Source: Burkholderia sp. Ac-20365 (GTDB lineage Bacteria; Pseudomonadota; Gammaproteobacteria; Burkholderiales; Burkholderiaceae). From it: a stretch of DNA of 64,000 bases. The stretch lies in the NCBI RefSeq assembly GCF_017104715.1, contig NZ_JAAGPI010000001.1, positions 62,001 through 126,000 on the forward strand, written 5' to 3'. Made by a program: the position numbers and the translations under genes. The first letter of the stretch is position 1, and each line of letters starts with the position of its first letter. Below, piece by piece: positions 45,244 to 54,425 of this stretch. The notes under the pieces are model-generated. The model had not been told where the DNA came from, ran no database searches, and was given only the letters and a program-made list of their open reading frames with translations.

Positions 45244-46111
45244 CGTGGCGTTTATCCATTGCAGCGCGTCAGCATGAATGAATCACTACATATCCGGACC
45301 CACGCGCGTTCGATCCATGTGTCTCTCGTCGCGGCAGTGAGTGCTCTCCATTGAACGGGGCGCGATGAGAGTTCACGATAACGTTCTATCGTTCCCGTGC
45401 GCCCCGACGACCTGCAGCGAATGTTGATTACGCAGGACATACCTAAGTATCGGCGTTCGACGCCTATGTACGTGCGACGCCACCCTTCCGTACTATGGTC
45501 TTCGCGCACCCGAGCGTCTATCTTCTGTGTCATAGATGATGCAATCGCGCAGTGCGGTCGCAACACATCTTGATCTGACGGCTGGTTTTGAGGGGAACGC
45601 GATGTCCAACACGCTGCACAACTGGATCTTTGTCGGTGTGAACGCATACGATGAGTACACGTTCGTACCATGGCTCAACCGGAACATCTATCGTCGAACC
45701 GTGGAGCTGAGCCGCATTTGTTTGCTCTAGCGGGTGCAACGTAAGCCTCGAATGGCTCAAGCATCTATGTGCCAATAGAGGGAGCCGTAAATGGATCACT
45801 TGGGTTACTTCCGAATGTGCCATTCAGGTTGCATCGTTATACGTTGATGTGGTCCTGCCGATTTGTTTCGCAAAGAACTACGCAGAGCGTCCCGTTCACG
45901 GTGGGAGCGAGGAAAGTATGCTTCGTTAAGGCAAGGAAAGATACGGTGTAAGGGAAAGTATGTGTGCGTCGGCAACGCATCCTTTGACGTTAATGAATTG
46001 TGCCGGAGGGACGATTTCTCGGAAGCAGCGTTGTTCCAATTTGCAGCGACTCCGACTGCATTGTTAGGATGCGACACCCAGCGCGCATCATCGGTCGGGA
46101 GGAGGGGTGAG

Positions 46112-46786
46112 ATGATATCAGGTACACATTCGACTTCAATCAGGAGCGTCCAGGTTCGGAAGGAGCCCGTGGTTTACGTGGTTGACGATGAGGAGTCGAT
46201 GCGCATTGCGCTTGGTAATCTGTTTCGGTCCGTCGGACTACGTGTAGAGACATTCGGATCGTCTGGGGACTTTCTCGCTTTCCCGAAGTACGACGCGCCC
46301 AGTTGCTTGATTCTCGACGTCCGGTTGCGCGGTGAAAACGGCCTCGTGTTGCAGGAGCTTGTTGCTAAGCGCGGTTTGCGCATGCCGATTGTATTCGTTA
46401 CTGGCCATGGCGACATTGCGATGACCGTCCAGGCGATGAAAGCGGGGGCAGTCGACTTTTTCTCAAAGCCGTTCCGCGACCAGGAGATGCTGGACGCCGT
46501 CGCCAATGCATTGGAGCGCGACGGTGAGCGTCTTGCCGCCGAACAATCGATCGCGGCGCTCCGTGTCGCGTACGACTCGCTCACACCGCGCGAACGAGAA
46601 GTTATGGGGTTTGTTGTGGCTGGGCTGATGAACAAGCAGATTGCGTCAAGGGTGAATCTCTGTGAAATCACCGTGAAGATGCATCGTTCTCACCTCATGC
46701 GAAAGATGGCCGCGCGAACCCTCGCGGATCTCGTCAAAAAATCAGTGTCGTTGGGCGTCGATGCGCAACACGAGACATCACTTTGA
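46112..46786 (+). CDS. FixJ-family LuxR-type response regulator (copy 2)
   Basis: A 224-aa paralogue of the regulator at 43932, with the same receiver (VVYVVDDEESMRIALGNLFR, CLILDVRLRGENGL, VFVTGHGDIAMTV, DFFSKPFRDQ) and LuxR HTH (LTPREREVMGFVVAGLMNKQ). Long identical DNA stretches between the two genes point to a duplication. Differences gather in the HTH recognition region (ASRVNLCEITVKMHRSHLM against AAQMNLSVITVKIHRGHLM), so targets may differ. GGAGGGG about five bases before the ATG at 46112 decides the start; the frame stays open 83 codons upstream. Confidence 0.92.
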   Translation: MISGTHSTSIRSVQVRKEPVVYVVDDEESMRIALGNLFRSVGLRVETFGSSGDFLAFPKYDAPSCLILDVRLRGENGLVLQELVAKRGLRMPIVFVTGHGDIAMTVQAMKAGAVDFFSKPFRDQEMLDAVANALERDGERLAAEQSIAALRVAYDSLTPREREVMGFVVAGLMNKQIASRVNLCEITVKMHRSHLMRKMAARTLADLVKKSVSLGVDAQHETSL

Positions 46787-47221
46787 AAGCAGCAAGATTG
46801 GACGCACTGTTCTAGCTTCTTGTCGATCCATTGTGCGATGTCCAGGGATGCTGAGCCAATGCGCGGGAACTTCCGGCTAACCTTCGTTCCATTTTGTCTG
46901 GCCCCAAATTTAAAAAGATCCCCGCTCTCCGGTTTGATCGGTGACAGCGCAACAATGAAGATTGGTCAGCTGGTCTACAAAGTCATAGACTCCGTTGTAC
47001 TTGATCGCAGTTTTTCCGTGACACAATTCGAGGCGGCGGCACTGCGAGCCAAGCCGTGAGCGGCTTGGCTCGCAGTGCATTGTGGATTTTGGTCTGACCG
47101 GGTTACTCGGAATACTTTCTATGGCGCGGCGATCGTCGAGGTGTATCCTAATGCAATTAGGGCTTCTGTCGTGAGCGGCTGTGGGATATCAGCCTATGAC
47201 AGGCGGTGGCCTTAAGGCGGA
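46787..47221. other. Intergenic region before the large kinase gene
   Basis: About 435 bases. It contains a strong 18-bp hairpin (47039-47078). An 80-codon frame ending at 47059 has no recognisable product. Confidence 0.45.
47039..47078. other. Perfect 18-bp stem hairpin
   Basis: Bases 47039-47056 pair perfectly with 47061-47078 around the loop TGAG (stem begins GCACTGCGAGCCAAGCCG). No T-run follows directly; ATTTT appears 10 bases later. It lies 144 bases before the kinase gene and could end transcription from the regulator gene or shape the kinase leader. Confidence 0.6.
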
Positions 47222-50200
47222 GTGCGCCAGCTGACAACCTGCACGGTTCCATCGCCGATGGGAAATAGCCTCCAGATCTTGTGGGATGATGGCGAGCGCG
47301 TCTTCTGTCGCGGGCGGCGGCCGGGCGTAGATAGCCACAACGTCCTGCTCGCACGTCCTGCCGCTGAACGACCTCTGCCGGCTAGCCTTGATCGTCTGGT
47401 TCACGAGTATGGCCTGAAGGACGAACTTGAAGATTCGTGGTCAGTGCGTCCGCTTGAGCTCACAACCGAAGAGGGGCGCACGCAGCTGATCCTGGAGGAT
47501 CCCGGCGGTGAGCCGCTCGCACGGCTACTCGGCGCGCCCATGGAGACGGGTGATTTGTTGCGGCTCGCCGTCGGCATCGCGGCGACGCTAGGCAAGCTTC
47601 ACCAGCGCGGTCTCGTGCATAAGGATCTCAAGCCTGCGCATATCCTCGTACATTGCGCCGACGAGCAGGTCCGGCTTACCGGATTCGGTCTCACCTCGCG
47701 GCTGCCGCGGGAGCGACAGGCGCCCGAACCGCCTGAGACGATCGCTGGAACGCTCGCCTACATGGCGCCCGAGCAGACCGGGAGGATGAATCGATCGATC
47801 GATTCGCGCAGCGACCTCTATGCGTTCGGCGTCACGCTTTACGAAATGCTGACTGGCGCGCTGCCTTTCACGGCCGCTGACGCTATGGAATGGGTTCACT
47901 GCCACATCGCCAGAAGGCCCACGCCGCCTCGCGTGCTGGTGGAGACGGTCCCAAGCGCGATATCTGACATCGTCATGAAGCTGCTCTCCAAGGCGGCCGA
48001 AGAGCGTTACCAGACGGCCGTCGGTGTTGAGCGTGATCTGCAGCATTGCCTCGCCGACTGGCAGCGTCAGCAGCGCATTGATCCCTTCCCACTGGGTGAA
48101 TACGACACGCCTGACCGGTTGTTGATACCTGAGAAGCTGTATGGGCGGGAGCGCGAGGTCGGCACCCTGGTCGCCACGTTCGATCGGATAGTTAAAAGCG
48201 GCGCGCCTGAGCTGGTGCTGGTCTCCGGCTATTCCGGGATCGGCAAATCCTCGGTCGTCAATGAACTGCACAAGGTGCTGGTGCCGCCGCGCGGGCTCTT
48301 CGCGTCCGGCAAGTTCGACCAGTACAAGCGCGACATCCCCTATTCGACGCTGGTCCAGGCGTTTCAGAGCCTGGTGCGCCCGCTGCTCGGCAAGCCCGAA
48401 ACGGAGCTGGCGGGCTGGCGCGACGCCTTGCTGGAAGCGCTGGAGCCCAATGCGCAGCTCTTGACTGACCTGATTCCCGAACTGAAGCTCATCATCGGTG
48501 AGCCGCCCCCAGTCCCGGCACTTGACCCGAAACAGGCGCAACGCCGTTTCATGCTCGTGTTCCGGCGTTTCATCAGTGTGTTTGCCCGGGCGGAACATCC
48601 GCTTGCACTCTTTCTCGACGACCTGCAGTGGCTCGACTCTTCGACGCTTGACCTGCTCGAAGACCTGCTGACGCACCCGGATCTGCGGCACCTGATGCTG
48701 CTCGGCGCCTACCGGGACAACGAGGTCGATGCCACGCATCCGCTGATGGTAAAGCTCCACGCCATCAAGAACGCCGGCGGCCGGATCGATGAAATCACGC
48801 TGGCGCCGCTCGCCAAGGCGCATATCGAGCAACTGATCGCGGAAGCGCTTCACTGCGAGCCGGCGCGCATCGCACCACTGGCGCAACTGGTCCATGACAA
48901 GACGGGCGGCAATCCGTTCTTCGTCATCCAGTTTCTGCATGCGCTTGCCGAAGAAGATTTGCTCACTTTCGATCATGACGCGGGGCAATGGTGCTGGGAT
49001 CCCGGTCGCATCCATGCCAAGGGCTACACCGACAACGTCGTGGACCTGATGGTCGGCAAGCTAAGCCGCCTGCCGGCTGGGACGCTGCACGCGTTGGAGA
49101 AGCTTGCCTGTCTCGGGAACGTCGCCGGGATCACGACACTGTCGACTGTTCTCGACATTCCGGAGGCGCAGGTCCACGCGGAGTTGTGGGAGGCGATGCG
49201 TCAGGAACTGGTCGAGCGGCTGGAGAACTCTTACAGGTTCGTGCACGACCGGGTCCATGAAGCCGCCTATTCACTGATCCCCCACGCGTCGCGTACCGAG
49301 GCACATCTGCGGATCGGGCGGCTGCTCGCAAAAGGGACACCCCCTGAAAAGCAGGAGGAGGCGATCTTCGAGATCGTCGGTCAGCTCAATCGCGGCGCCG
49401 CGCTGATGACCGAACAAGAGGAACGGGAACAGCTCGCCGGGTTCAACCTGCTCGCTGGCCAGCGAGCCAAGGCGTCGACAGCCTATGCCTCGGCGCTCAC
49501 CTATCTCGTCACCGGCGCGGAACTATTGAACGACGATTGCTGGGGGCGCCGGCATGAGCTGATGTTTGCGCTGGAACTGAACCGGGCCGAATGCGAATTT
49601 CTGACCGGGCAGTTGTCGGTTTCAGACGAGCGGTTGGCAGCGCTTTCGAAGCGCGCCGCGACAACGGTCGAAGAAGCGCTCGTCGCGTGCATGCAAATGG
49701 ATGTCTACCTGGTCCTCAATCAGATCGGTCGCGCGGTCGATGTTTGTCTCTCCTACCTGCGGCATGTCGGCATCGAGTGGTCTCCGCATCCGAATGACGA
49801 GGAAGTGCGACGCGAATACGAGCGCATCGGGACACAGCTTGGGGGCCGGACAATTGAGGCACTCATCGAACTGCCGCTGATGGACGACGCGGCTTCACTC
49901 GCGACCGTCGAGGTGCTGAACAAGTGTTTCGCGTCGGCCGTGCAGACGGATATGAACCTGGTTTCGCTGACGATCTGCAAGGGGGTCAGTCTCAGCATCG
50001 AGCGAGGCAACTGTGACGCTTCATGCCTGCTCTATGCCAATCTCGGCAGGGTCGCCGGACCGCGTTTCGGTGACTACCAGACCGGATTCCGGTTCGGCCA
50101 GCTCGGCTGCGACCTCGTCGAGCGACGTGGGTTAAGACGGTTCAAGGCGGGCACGTATCTTTGCTTCGCGATTTTCGTCACGCCCTGGATGAAACACGTG

Positions 50201-52750
50201 CGGTCTCACCGTGATCTGATGCGCCGCGCTTTCGAAGCGGCGAACCGGATCGGAGACCTCACGTATGGCGCTTACGCGGCCGATAACCTCAACTCGGCCT
50301 TGCTCTTCGCCGGCGAACCGCTGCAAGAGGTGCAAGGCGAAGCCGAGCGTGGCCTCGCGTACGCCGAGAAGGTGCGGTACGGTCTTGTCATTGACCTCAT
50401 CACCACACAACTCGCGCTGATCCGGATGCTTCGCGGTAACACGCCGACGTTCGGCTGCATGGACGATGGGCAGTTCAATGAACTTCGCACCGAAACCCAT
50501 CTGTCCAGCAATCCGGCCCAGGTCATCGCTGCGAGTTTCTACTGGATCCGGAAATTGCAGGGGCGCGTTATCGCCGGTGACTATGCGGCGGCCATGGACG
50601 CTGCGTCGAAGGCGCAACCGCTGCTCTGGGTCTCTTCCACGTTCTTTGAGGAAGCCGAGTATCACTTTTACGGCGCGCTGGCCCGAGCCGCCTGGTGCGA
50701 GTGCGTCGCGGCCGAGGAGCGGCCGCAACACCTGGACGCTGTCGCTGCACATTACCGGCAGCTTCAGATCTGGGTGAAAAACTGCCCCGAGAATTTCGCG
50801 GACCGCGCCGCGCTGGTCGGTGCCGAGATCGCGCGGATTGAAGGTCGCGTAGTGGATGCCATGGATTTGTACGAGCAGGCCATCCAGTCGGCGCAGGACA
50901 GCGGCTTTCTCCACGGTGAGGCACTCGCCAATGAACTCGCATCCCGCTTTTACGCGGCGCGCGGTTTCGGGAAGATTGCCCGAGTGTATCTGCAAGACGC
51001 CCGCTACTGCTATCTGCGTTGGGGAGCTCACGGAAAGGTGCGGCAACTCGAGGAAAGGTATCCATATCTGAGGGCGGAAGAGCTTGCGCCCGGCCCCACC
51101 ACCACGATTTCAACGCCGGTCGAACACCTTGACCTTGCGACGGTGATCAAGGTGTCGCAGGCCGCCTCCGGCGAGATCGTTCTGGACAGGCTGATCGAAA
51201 TGGTCATGCGCACAGCGATCGAACAGGCGGGTGCTGAACGAGGCGTGCTGATCCTGTCGGACAGTGGAGAAGAGCGGATCGTGGCGGAAGCAACAACCAC
51301 CGGCGACACACCGCGTTTGGAGTTGCGCGACGTTCCCGTCAGCGGAGCGATCCTTCCGGAGTCGCTCCTCTATCATGTTCTGCGTACCCGGGAGAACGTC
51401 TTTCTAGACGATGCCGCGGCAGGGTCTTCGTTCGCTGCAGATCCTTATATTCGTCAGCAACGTGCCCGTTCGATTCTCTGCTTCCCGTTGACCAATCAGG
51501 CGAAGGTCACCGGAGCGCTCTACCTCGAAAACAGCCTTACCGCGCGTGTGTTCAGCCCAGCCCGGATTGCCGTGCTGAAGATGGTGGCGTCGCAGGCGGC
51601 GATTTCACTGGAGAACGCCCGTTTGTACCGCAATCTCGCAGAGCGCGAAGCGAAGATCCGGCGCCTCGTCGTCGCGAACATCATCGGGATCATTTTCTGG
51701 AATGTCGATGGCGAGATTCTCGAGGCCAATGACGCTTTTCTCCGGATAGTAGGATACGAGCGTGAGGATCTGATCTCGGGCCGTGTGCATTGGAAGGACC
51801 TGACACCGCAAGAGTGGCGTGAGCGCGACGAGCGGGCCGTGGCAGAGATTGGAGCGACCGGGCGCGCGCAGCCGTTCGAGAAGGAGTATTTTCGTAGGGA
51901 CGGGAGCCGGGTTCCCGTGCTGATCGGCGTGGCGAGCTTCGAAGCCGGAGGAGAGGGAGGTGTCGCTTTCGTACTCGATCTGAGCGAGCGCAAGCACGCG
52001 GAGCTAAAGGCCCGGGAGAGCGAGCAGCGCTATCGCGAGGTACAGACGGAATTGGCGCACGCGAACCGTGTTGCGACCATGGGGCAGCTCACGGCTTCGA
52101 TTGCCCACGAAGTGAGCCAGCCGATCGCCGCGACGGTGACCAATGCCCAGGCCGCGCTGCGCTGGCTGCATGCCCAGCCTCCGAACGTCGACGAGCTCGA
52201 GTTTGTACTTGGGCGTATTGTCAAGGATACAGGCCGAGCAGGGGACGTGCTCAGCCGGATTCGCAATCTGGTCAGGAAGGTGCCGCCGCGCAAGGAGCCG
52301 GTGAACATAAACGAGGCAATCCGCGAGGTGATTGAACTCACACGCGGTGAAGCCACGAAGAGCGGTGCTTCGGTGCAGACGCAACTGTCAGACGGCTTGC
52401 CATTCATCGAAGCAGATCGCGTCGAACTGCAACAGGTGCTTCTCAATATGATAATGAACGCGCTAGAAGCGATGAGTGGCGTCAGCGATGGATTGCGACA
52501 TCTGGTTGTCGGTACAGAGGCGGCCGAGTCGAATTGTGTGCTCGTGACAGTGCGCGATTCTGGGCCGGGTTTTGGCCCGGACGACGTTGAGGAGGCTTTT
52601 GCACCCTTCTACACCACGAAGCCCACTGGTCTGGGGATGGGGCTGGCGATCTGTCGTTCGATCATTGAGGGGCATCGTGGCCGGTTATGGGCGAGCGCGA
52701 ACGTACCCCGCGGCGCGGTCGTTCAATTCACTGTGCCTGCCGCTCTATAA
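47222..52750 (+). CDS. Trifunctional Ser/Thr kinase / AAA ATPase / sensor histidine kinase
   Basis: An 1842-aa signalling protein. Residues 1-280: protein-kinase-like domain, with HKDLKPAHILV at the catalytic loop and LTGFGL where DFG is expected, so Asn and Asp of the usual motifs are replaced. Residues 300-700: STAND-like AAA ATPase with Walker A SGYSGIGKSS and Walker B LALFLDDLQWLD. Residues 700-1290: TPR-like helical region. Residues 1300-1460: GAF. Residues 1480-1590: PAS (NIIGIIFWNVDGEILEANDA). Residues 1610-1680: HisKA (TASIAHEVSQPIAATVTNAQ, phospho-His). Then the ATPase domain (NMIMNALEAMS, DSGPGFG, TTKPTGLGMGLAIC). The GTG start has AGGCGG upstream. The histidine kinase looks active, with the nearby FixJ-like regulators as likely targets. 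It lacks membrane segments and is probably cytoplasmic. Confidence 0.92.
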   Translation: MRQLTTCTVPSPMGNSLQILWDDGERVFCRGRRPGVDSHNVLLARPAAERPLPASLDRLVHEYGLKDELEDSWSVRPLELTTEEGRTQLILEDPGGEPLARLLGAPMETGDLLRLAVGIAATLGKLHQRGLVHKDLKPAHILVHCADEQVRLTGFGLTSRLPRERQAPEPPETIAGTLAYMAPEQTGRMNRSIDSRSDLYAFGVTLYEMLTGALPFTAADAMEWVHCHIARRPTPPRVLVETVPSAISDIVMKLLSKAAEERYQTAVGVERDLQHCLADWQRQQRIDPFPLGEYDTPDRLLIPEKLYGREREVGTLVATFDRIVKSGAPELVLVSGYSGIGKSSVVNELHKVLVPPRGLFASGKFDQYKRDIPYSTLVQAFQSLVRPLLGKPETELAGWRDALLEALEPNAQLLTDLIPELKLIIGEPPPVPALDPKQAQRRFMLVFRRFISVFARAEHPLALFLDDLQWLDSSTLDLLEDLLTHPDLRHLMLLGAYRDNEVDATHPLMVKLHAIKNAGGRIDEITLAPLAKAHIEQLIAEALHCEPARIAPLAQLVHDKTGGNPFFVIQFLHALAEEDLLTFDHDAGQWCWDPGRIHAKGYTDNVVDLMVGKLSRLPAGTLHALEKLACLGNVAGITTLSTVLDIPEAQVHAELWEAMRQELVERLENSYRFVHDRVHEAAYSLIPHASRTEAHLRIGRLLAKGTPPEKQEEAIFEIVGQLNRGAALMTEQEEREQLAGFNLLAGQRAKASTAYASALTYLVTGAELLNDDCWGRRHELMFALELNRAECEFLTGQLSVSDERLAALSKRAATTVEEALVACMQMDVYLVLNQIGRAVDVCLSYLRHVGIEWSPHPNDEEVRREYERIGTQLGGRTIEALIELPLMDDAASLATVEVLNKCFASAVQTDMNLVSLTICKGVSLSIERGNCDASCLLYANLGRVAGPRFGDYQTGFRFGQLGCDLVERRGLRRFKAGTYLCFAIFVTPWMKHVRSHRDLMRRAFEAANRIGDLTYGAYAADNLNSALLFAGEPLQEVQGEAERGLAYAEKVRYGLVIDLITTQLALIRMLRGNTPTFGCMDDGQFNELRTETHLSSNPAQVIAASFYWIRKLQGRVIAGDYAAAMDAASKAQPLLWVSSTFFEEAEYHFYGALARAAWCECVAAEERPQHLDAVAAHYRQLQIWVKNCPENFADRAALVGAEIARIEGRVVDAMDLYEQAIQSAQDSGFLHGEALANELASRFYAARGFGKIARVYLQDARYCYLRWGAHGKVRQLEERYPYLRAEELAPGPTTTISTPVEHLDLATVIKVSQAASGEIVLDRLIEMVMRTAIEQAGAERGVLILSDSGEERIVAEATTTGDTPRLELRDVPVSGAILPESLLYHVLRTRENVFLDDAAAGSSFAADPYIRQQRARSILCFPLTNQAKVTGALYLENSLTARVFSPARIAVLKMVASQAAISLENARLYRNLAEREAKIRRLVVANIIGIIFWNVDGEILEANDAFLRIVGYEREDLISGRVHWKDLTPQEWRERDERAVAEIGATGRAQPFEKEYFRRDGSRVPVLIGVASFEAGGEGGVAFVLDLSERKHAELKARESEQRYREVQTELAHANRVATMGQLTASIAHEVSQPIAATVTNAQAALRWLHAQPPNVDELEFVLGRIVKDTGRAGDVLSRIRNLVRKVPPRKEPVNINEAIREVIELTRGEATKSGASVQTQLSDGLPFIEADRVELQQVLLNMIMNALEAMSGVSDGLRHLVVGTEAAESNCVLVTVRDSGPGFGPDDVEEAFAPFYTTKPTGLGMGLAICRSIIEGHRGRLWASANVPRGAVVQFTVPAAL

Positions 52751-53346
52751 GTGGGCGCGCGAAGGCTATGTACTCAAGCAAAGGCCGGTTTTCAGGGATG
52801 CGCGCAACGCGCGTCTGAGTAGTCGAGACGTTCCGTGCACGTTTGTGAGCAAGCAAGTCGACGGGCCTCAGTGTGGTTGAAAGGGCTTCAGCCCCTACGT
52901 CATCACGGCAATCTTGGGGCGGGGCGCCGTGAAAAAGGGAAGGCGAGACGAAATTCGGCGGCTGTTCGGCCATTGCGGTCGCTGAGACGATCGCCGGCCA
53001 AGGGCCGCTATGAGCTGCCCTGCTGCGCTTGGACGACGGTTACTTCCGTATGACAGCTTTTTGGCCTGCGAAAGGACATCACCCTCCAGCCGCCGTTTGA
53101 CCCAGCATCCCACCAACGGCGGCTTCCGAGGTGCACCGGCCATACGTGAGACCGTGGTCGCCACTCGAACGCCGTCGACCTTAGTGGTCGCCAACTCGTC
53201 TCACTGCTGCGACGATGTCTGCTTCGCGAGGAGTCGCGGTGCTGACACCGCCTGCGTCGCGCTTGAATATGACTTGCTACACCCCTTCAAATTGCGCCGA
53301 GGCGCGAAGCGCTGTTCATTTGGGCGTGCGGCGCAACCATCTCAAG
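52751..53346. other. Intergenic region at the edge of the accessory island
   Basis: About 600 bases with no convincing gene. A minus-strand frame (52895-53194) gives Arg/Ser-rich translation without a domain. A short block near 52996 (GGCCAAGGGCCGCTAT) resembles the reverse of one near 61280, the kind of non-coding filler common between Burkholderia genes. Confidence 0.4.
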
Positions 53347-54417
53347 TCAGTTCAACTCGTGCTCGCGGGCGCACCGTGGAATAGACATGTTCCCGTGGAC
53401 CACGACCGATGCGATCTCACATTCGCCTCGCACCTCCCAATAATGCAAGTGATATTCGTGGCCAATGTCGCGCCTCCACGCTACTGCCTCTCCGTCTGTC
53501 TGTGCTGGCGAATTGCCACCTGCGTTTTTCCTTAGATGGTGCGTCTGCGCCAAATTTGTCCGCAACACCGTATCTACAATTGCGTCGACGAGGCATCGAA
53601 TCGCCGTGGCGTCATTCTCCAAGTGAAGAGCGATCATGCTGTCGAAGAATGATGGCCCCAGCCGCCAATCCCGAATCTCCAGTCTCCCTCCGGCGACTTG
53701 AGCCATGGCGATGGATAGAACTGTCGTCAGCTGTTCGGTGTTTCGGCAATGACTGGCTTCAACCGCTGCGTCGATTTCGTTCGGCAGACTTGCAAGCCTT
53801 CGAACCAATGGAAACAGTTCAGCGAACGCAATCGGAAAACAAATGTCGCCATTAGACCAATTGTCGTGAAACTCCGCCTCCTGCATGATCCCGCGTACGT
53901 CGGTCAGAGGCTTTTCGACGTGCTCCTCGACAATGAAATCGCCGAAGATAACGAGATCCTCTGCTTTCAACCATCCGGATCGCTTTGACGCCGCGGCCTT
54001 TCCTAGCTCAAGAATCTGCTTTTCCTTCAACTCGTCACTCTCAAGGTGATTGAGGGAGGGGTTGACCGAAAGGTCAGTGAAGGTTGCTTCGCCCACAACA
54101 GGAAGGGGTGAAAAAGGCATTTTCTTGAATAATAAATCAAACAACCGATTAACATCCCTAGCCTGATAAACATTTTCCAGGCCTGTAACCTGAAGCATAT
54201 GTTTGATATCGTTAAGAAGAGGATACAGTCCAGTATTATATAAAGTTTCAGGCAGATCGGCAGCACTGAAAAATCGGTATAACTGTGAATCTAAATTGTC
54301 TTTAACGAAAACCAGATCATTGATATATCGCTCAAGCTCGACTACCATCTCATCCCCAGCAAGAGTTGCCATTGGGCAAGCCAATGAGGACACGTCCACA
54401 TAGACATTTATCGGCAT
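53347..54417 (-). CDS. Unknown partner protein of the DUF3696 ATPase
   Basis: A 356-aa protein of unknown family, read eight bases after the ATPase gene on the same strand. It starts MPINVYVDVSSLACPMATLA, has a helical middle part, and ends with a block that looks conserved in style: AWRRDIGHEYHLHYWEV, then IASVVVHGNMSIP. No signal peptide or membrane segment is seen. The N-terminal half is noticeably AT-rich compared with the chromosomal background, which suggests transfer. By analogy with other two-gene ATPase cassettes it would be the effector or target-recognition half of a defence system. That role is inference; I do not recognise the family. Confidence 0.75.
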   Translation of the reverse strand: MPINVYVDVSSLACPMATLAGDEMVVELERYINDLVFVKDNLDSQLYRFFSAADLPETLYNTGLYPLLNDIKHMLQVTGLENVYQARDVNRLFDLLFKKMPFSPLPVVGEATFTDLSVNPSLNHLESDELKEKQILELGKAAASKRSGWLKAEDLVIFGDFIVEEHVEKPLTDVRGIMQEAEFHDNWSNGDICFPIAFAELFPLVRRLASLPNEIDAAVEASHCRNTEQLTTVLSIAMAQVAGGRLEIRDWRLGPSFFDSMIALHLENDATAIRCLVDAIVDTVLRTNLAQTHHLRKNAGGNSPAQTDGEAVAWRRDIGHEYHLHYWEVRGECEIASVVVHGNMSIPRCAREHELN

Positions 54418-54425
54418 TTCTATTG

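Larger units (their letters stand above)
45074..46111. other. Regulator intergenic region with palindromes
   Basis: About 1 kb between the single-domain regulator and the second FixJ-like gene. It has a perfect 20-bp palindrome (45224-45243), a hairpin (45189-45207) and a similar half-site (ACATACCTAAGTAT, about 45442). No gene was recognised, although the frame of the second regulator stays open from 45863. Confidence 0.5.

Noticed and set aside
47588..49015. 475-codon minus-strand frame
   Set aside because: It is antisense to the kinase/ATPase part of the large fusion protein; GC-rich third positions create such shadows.
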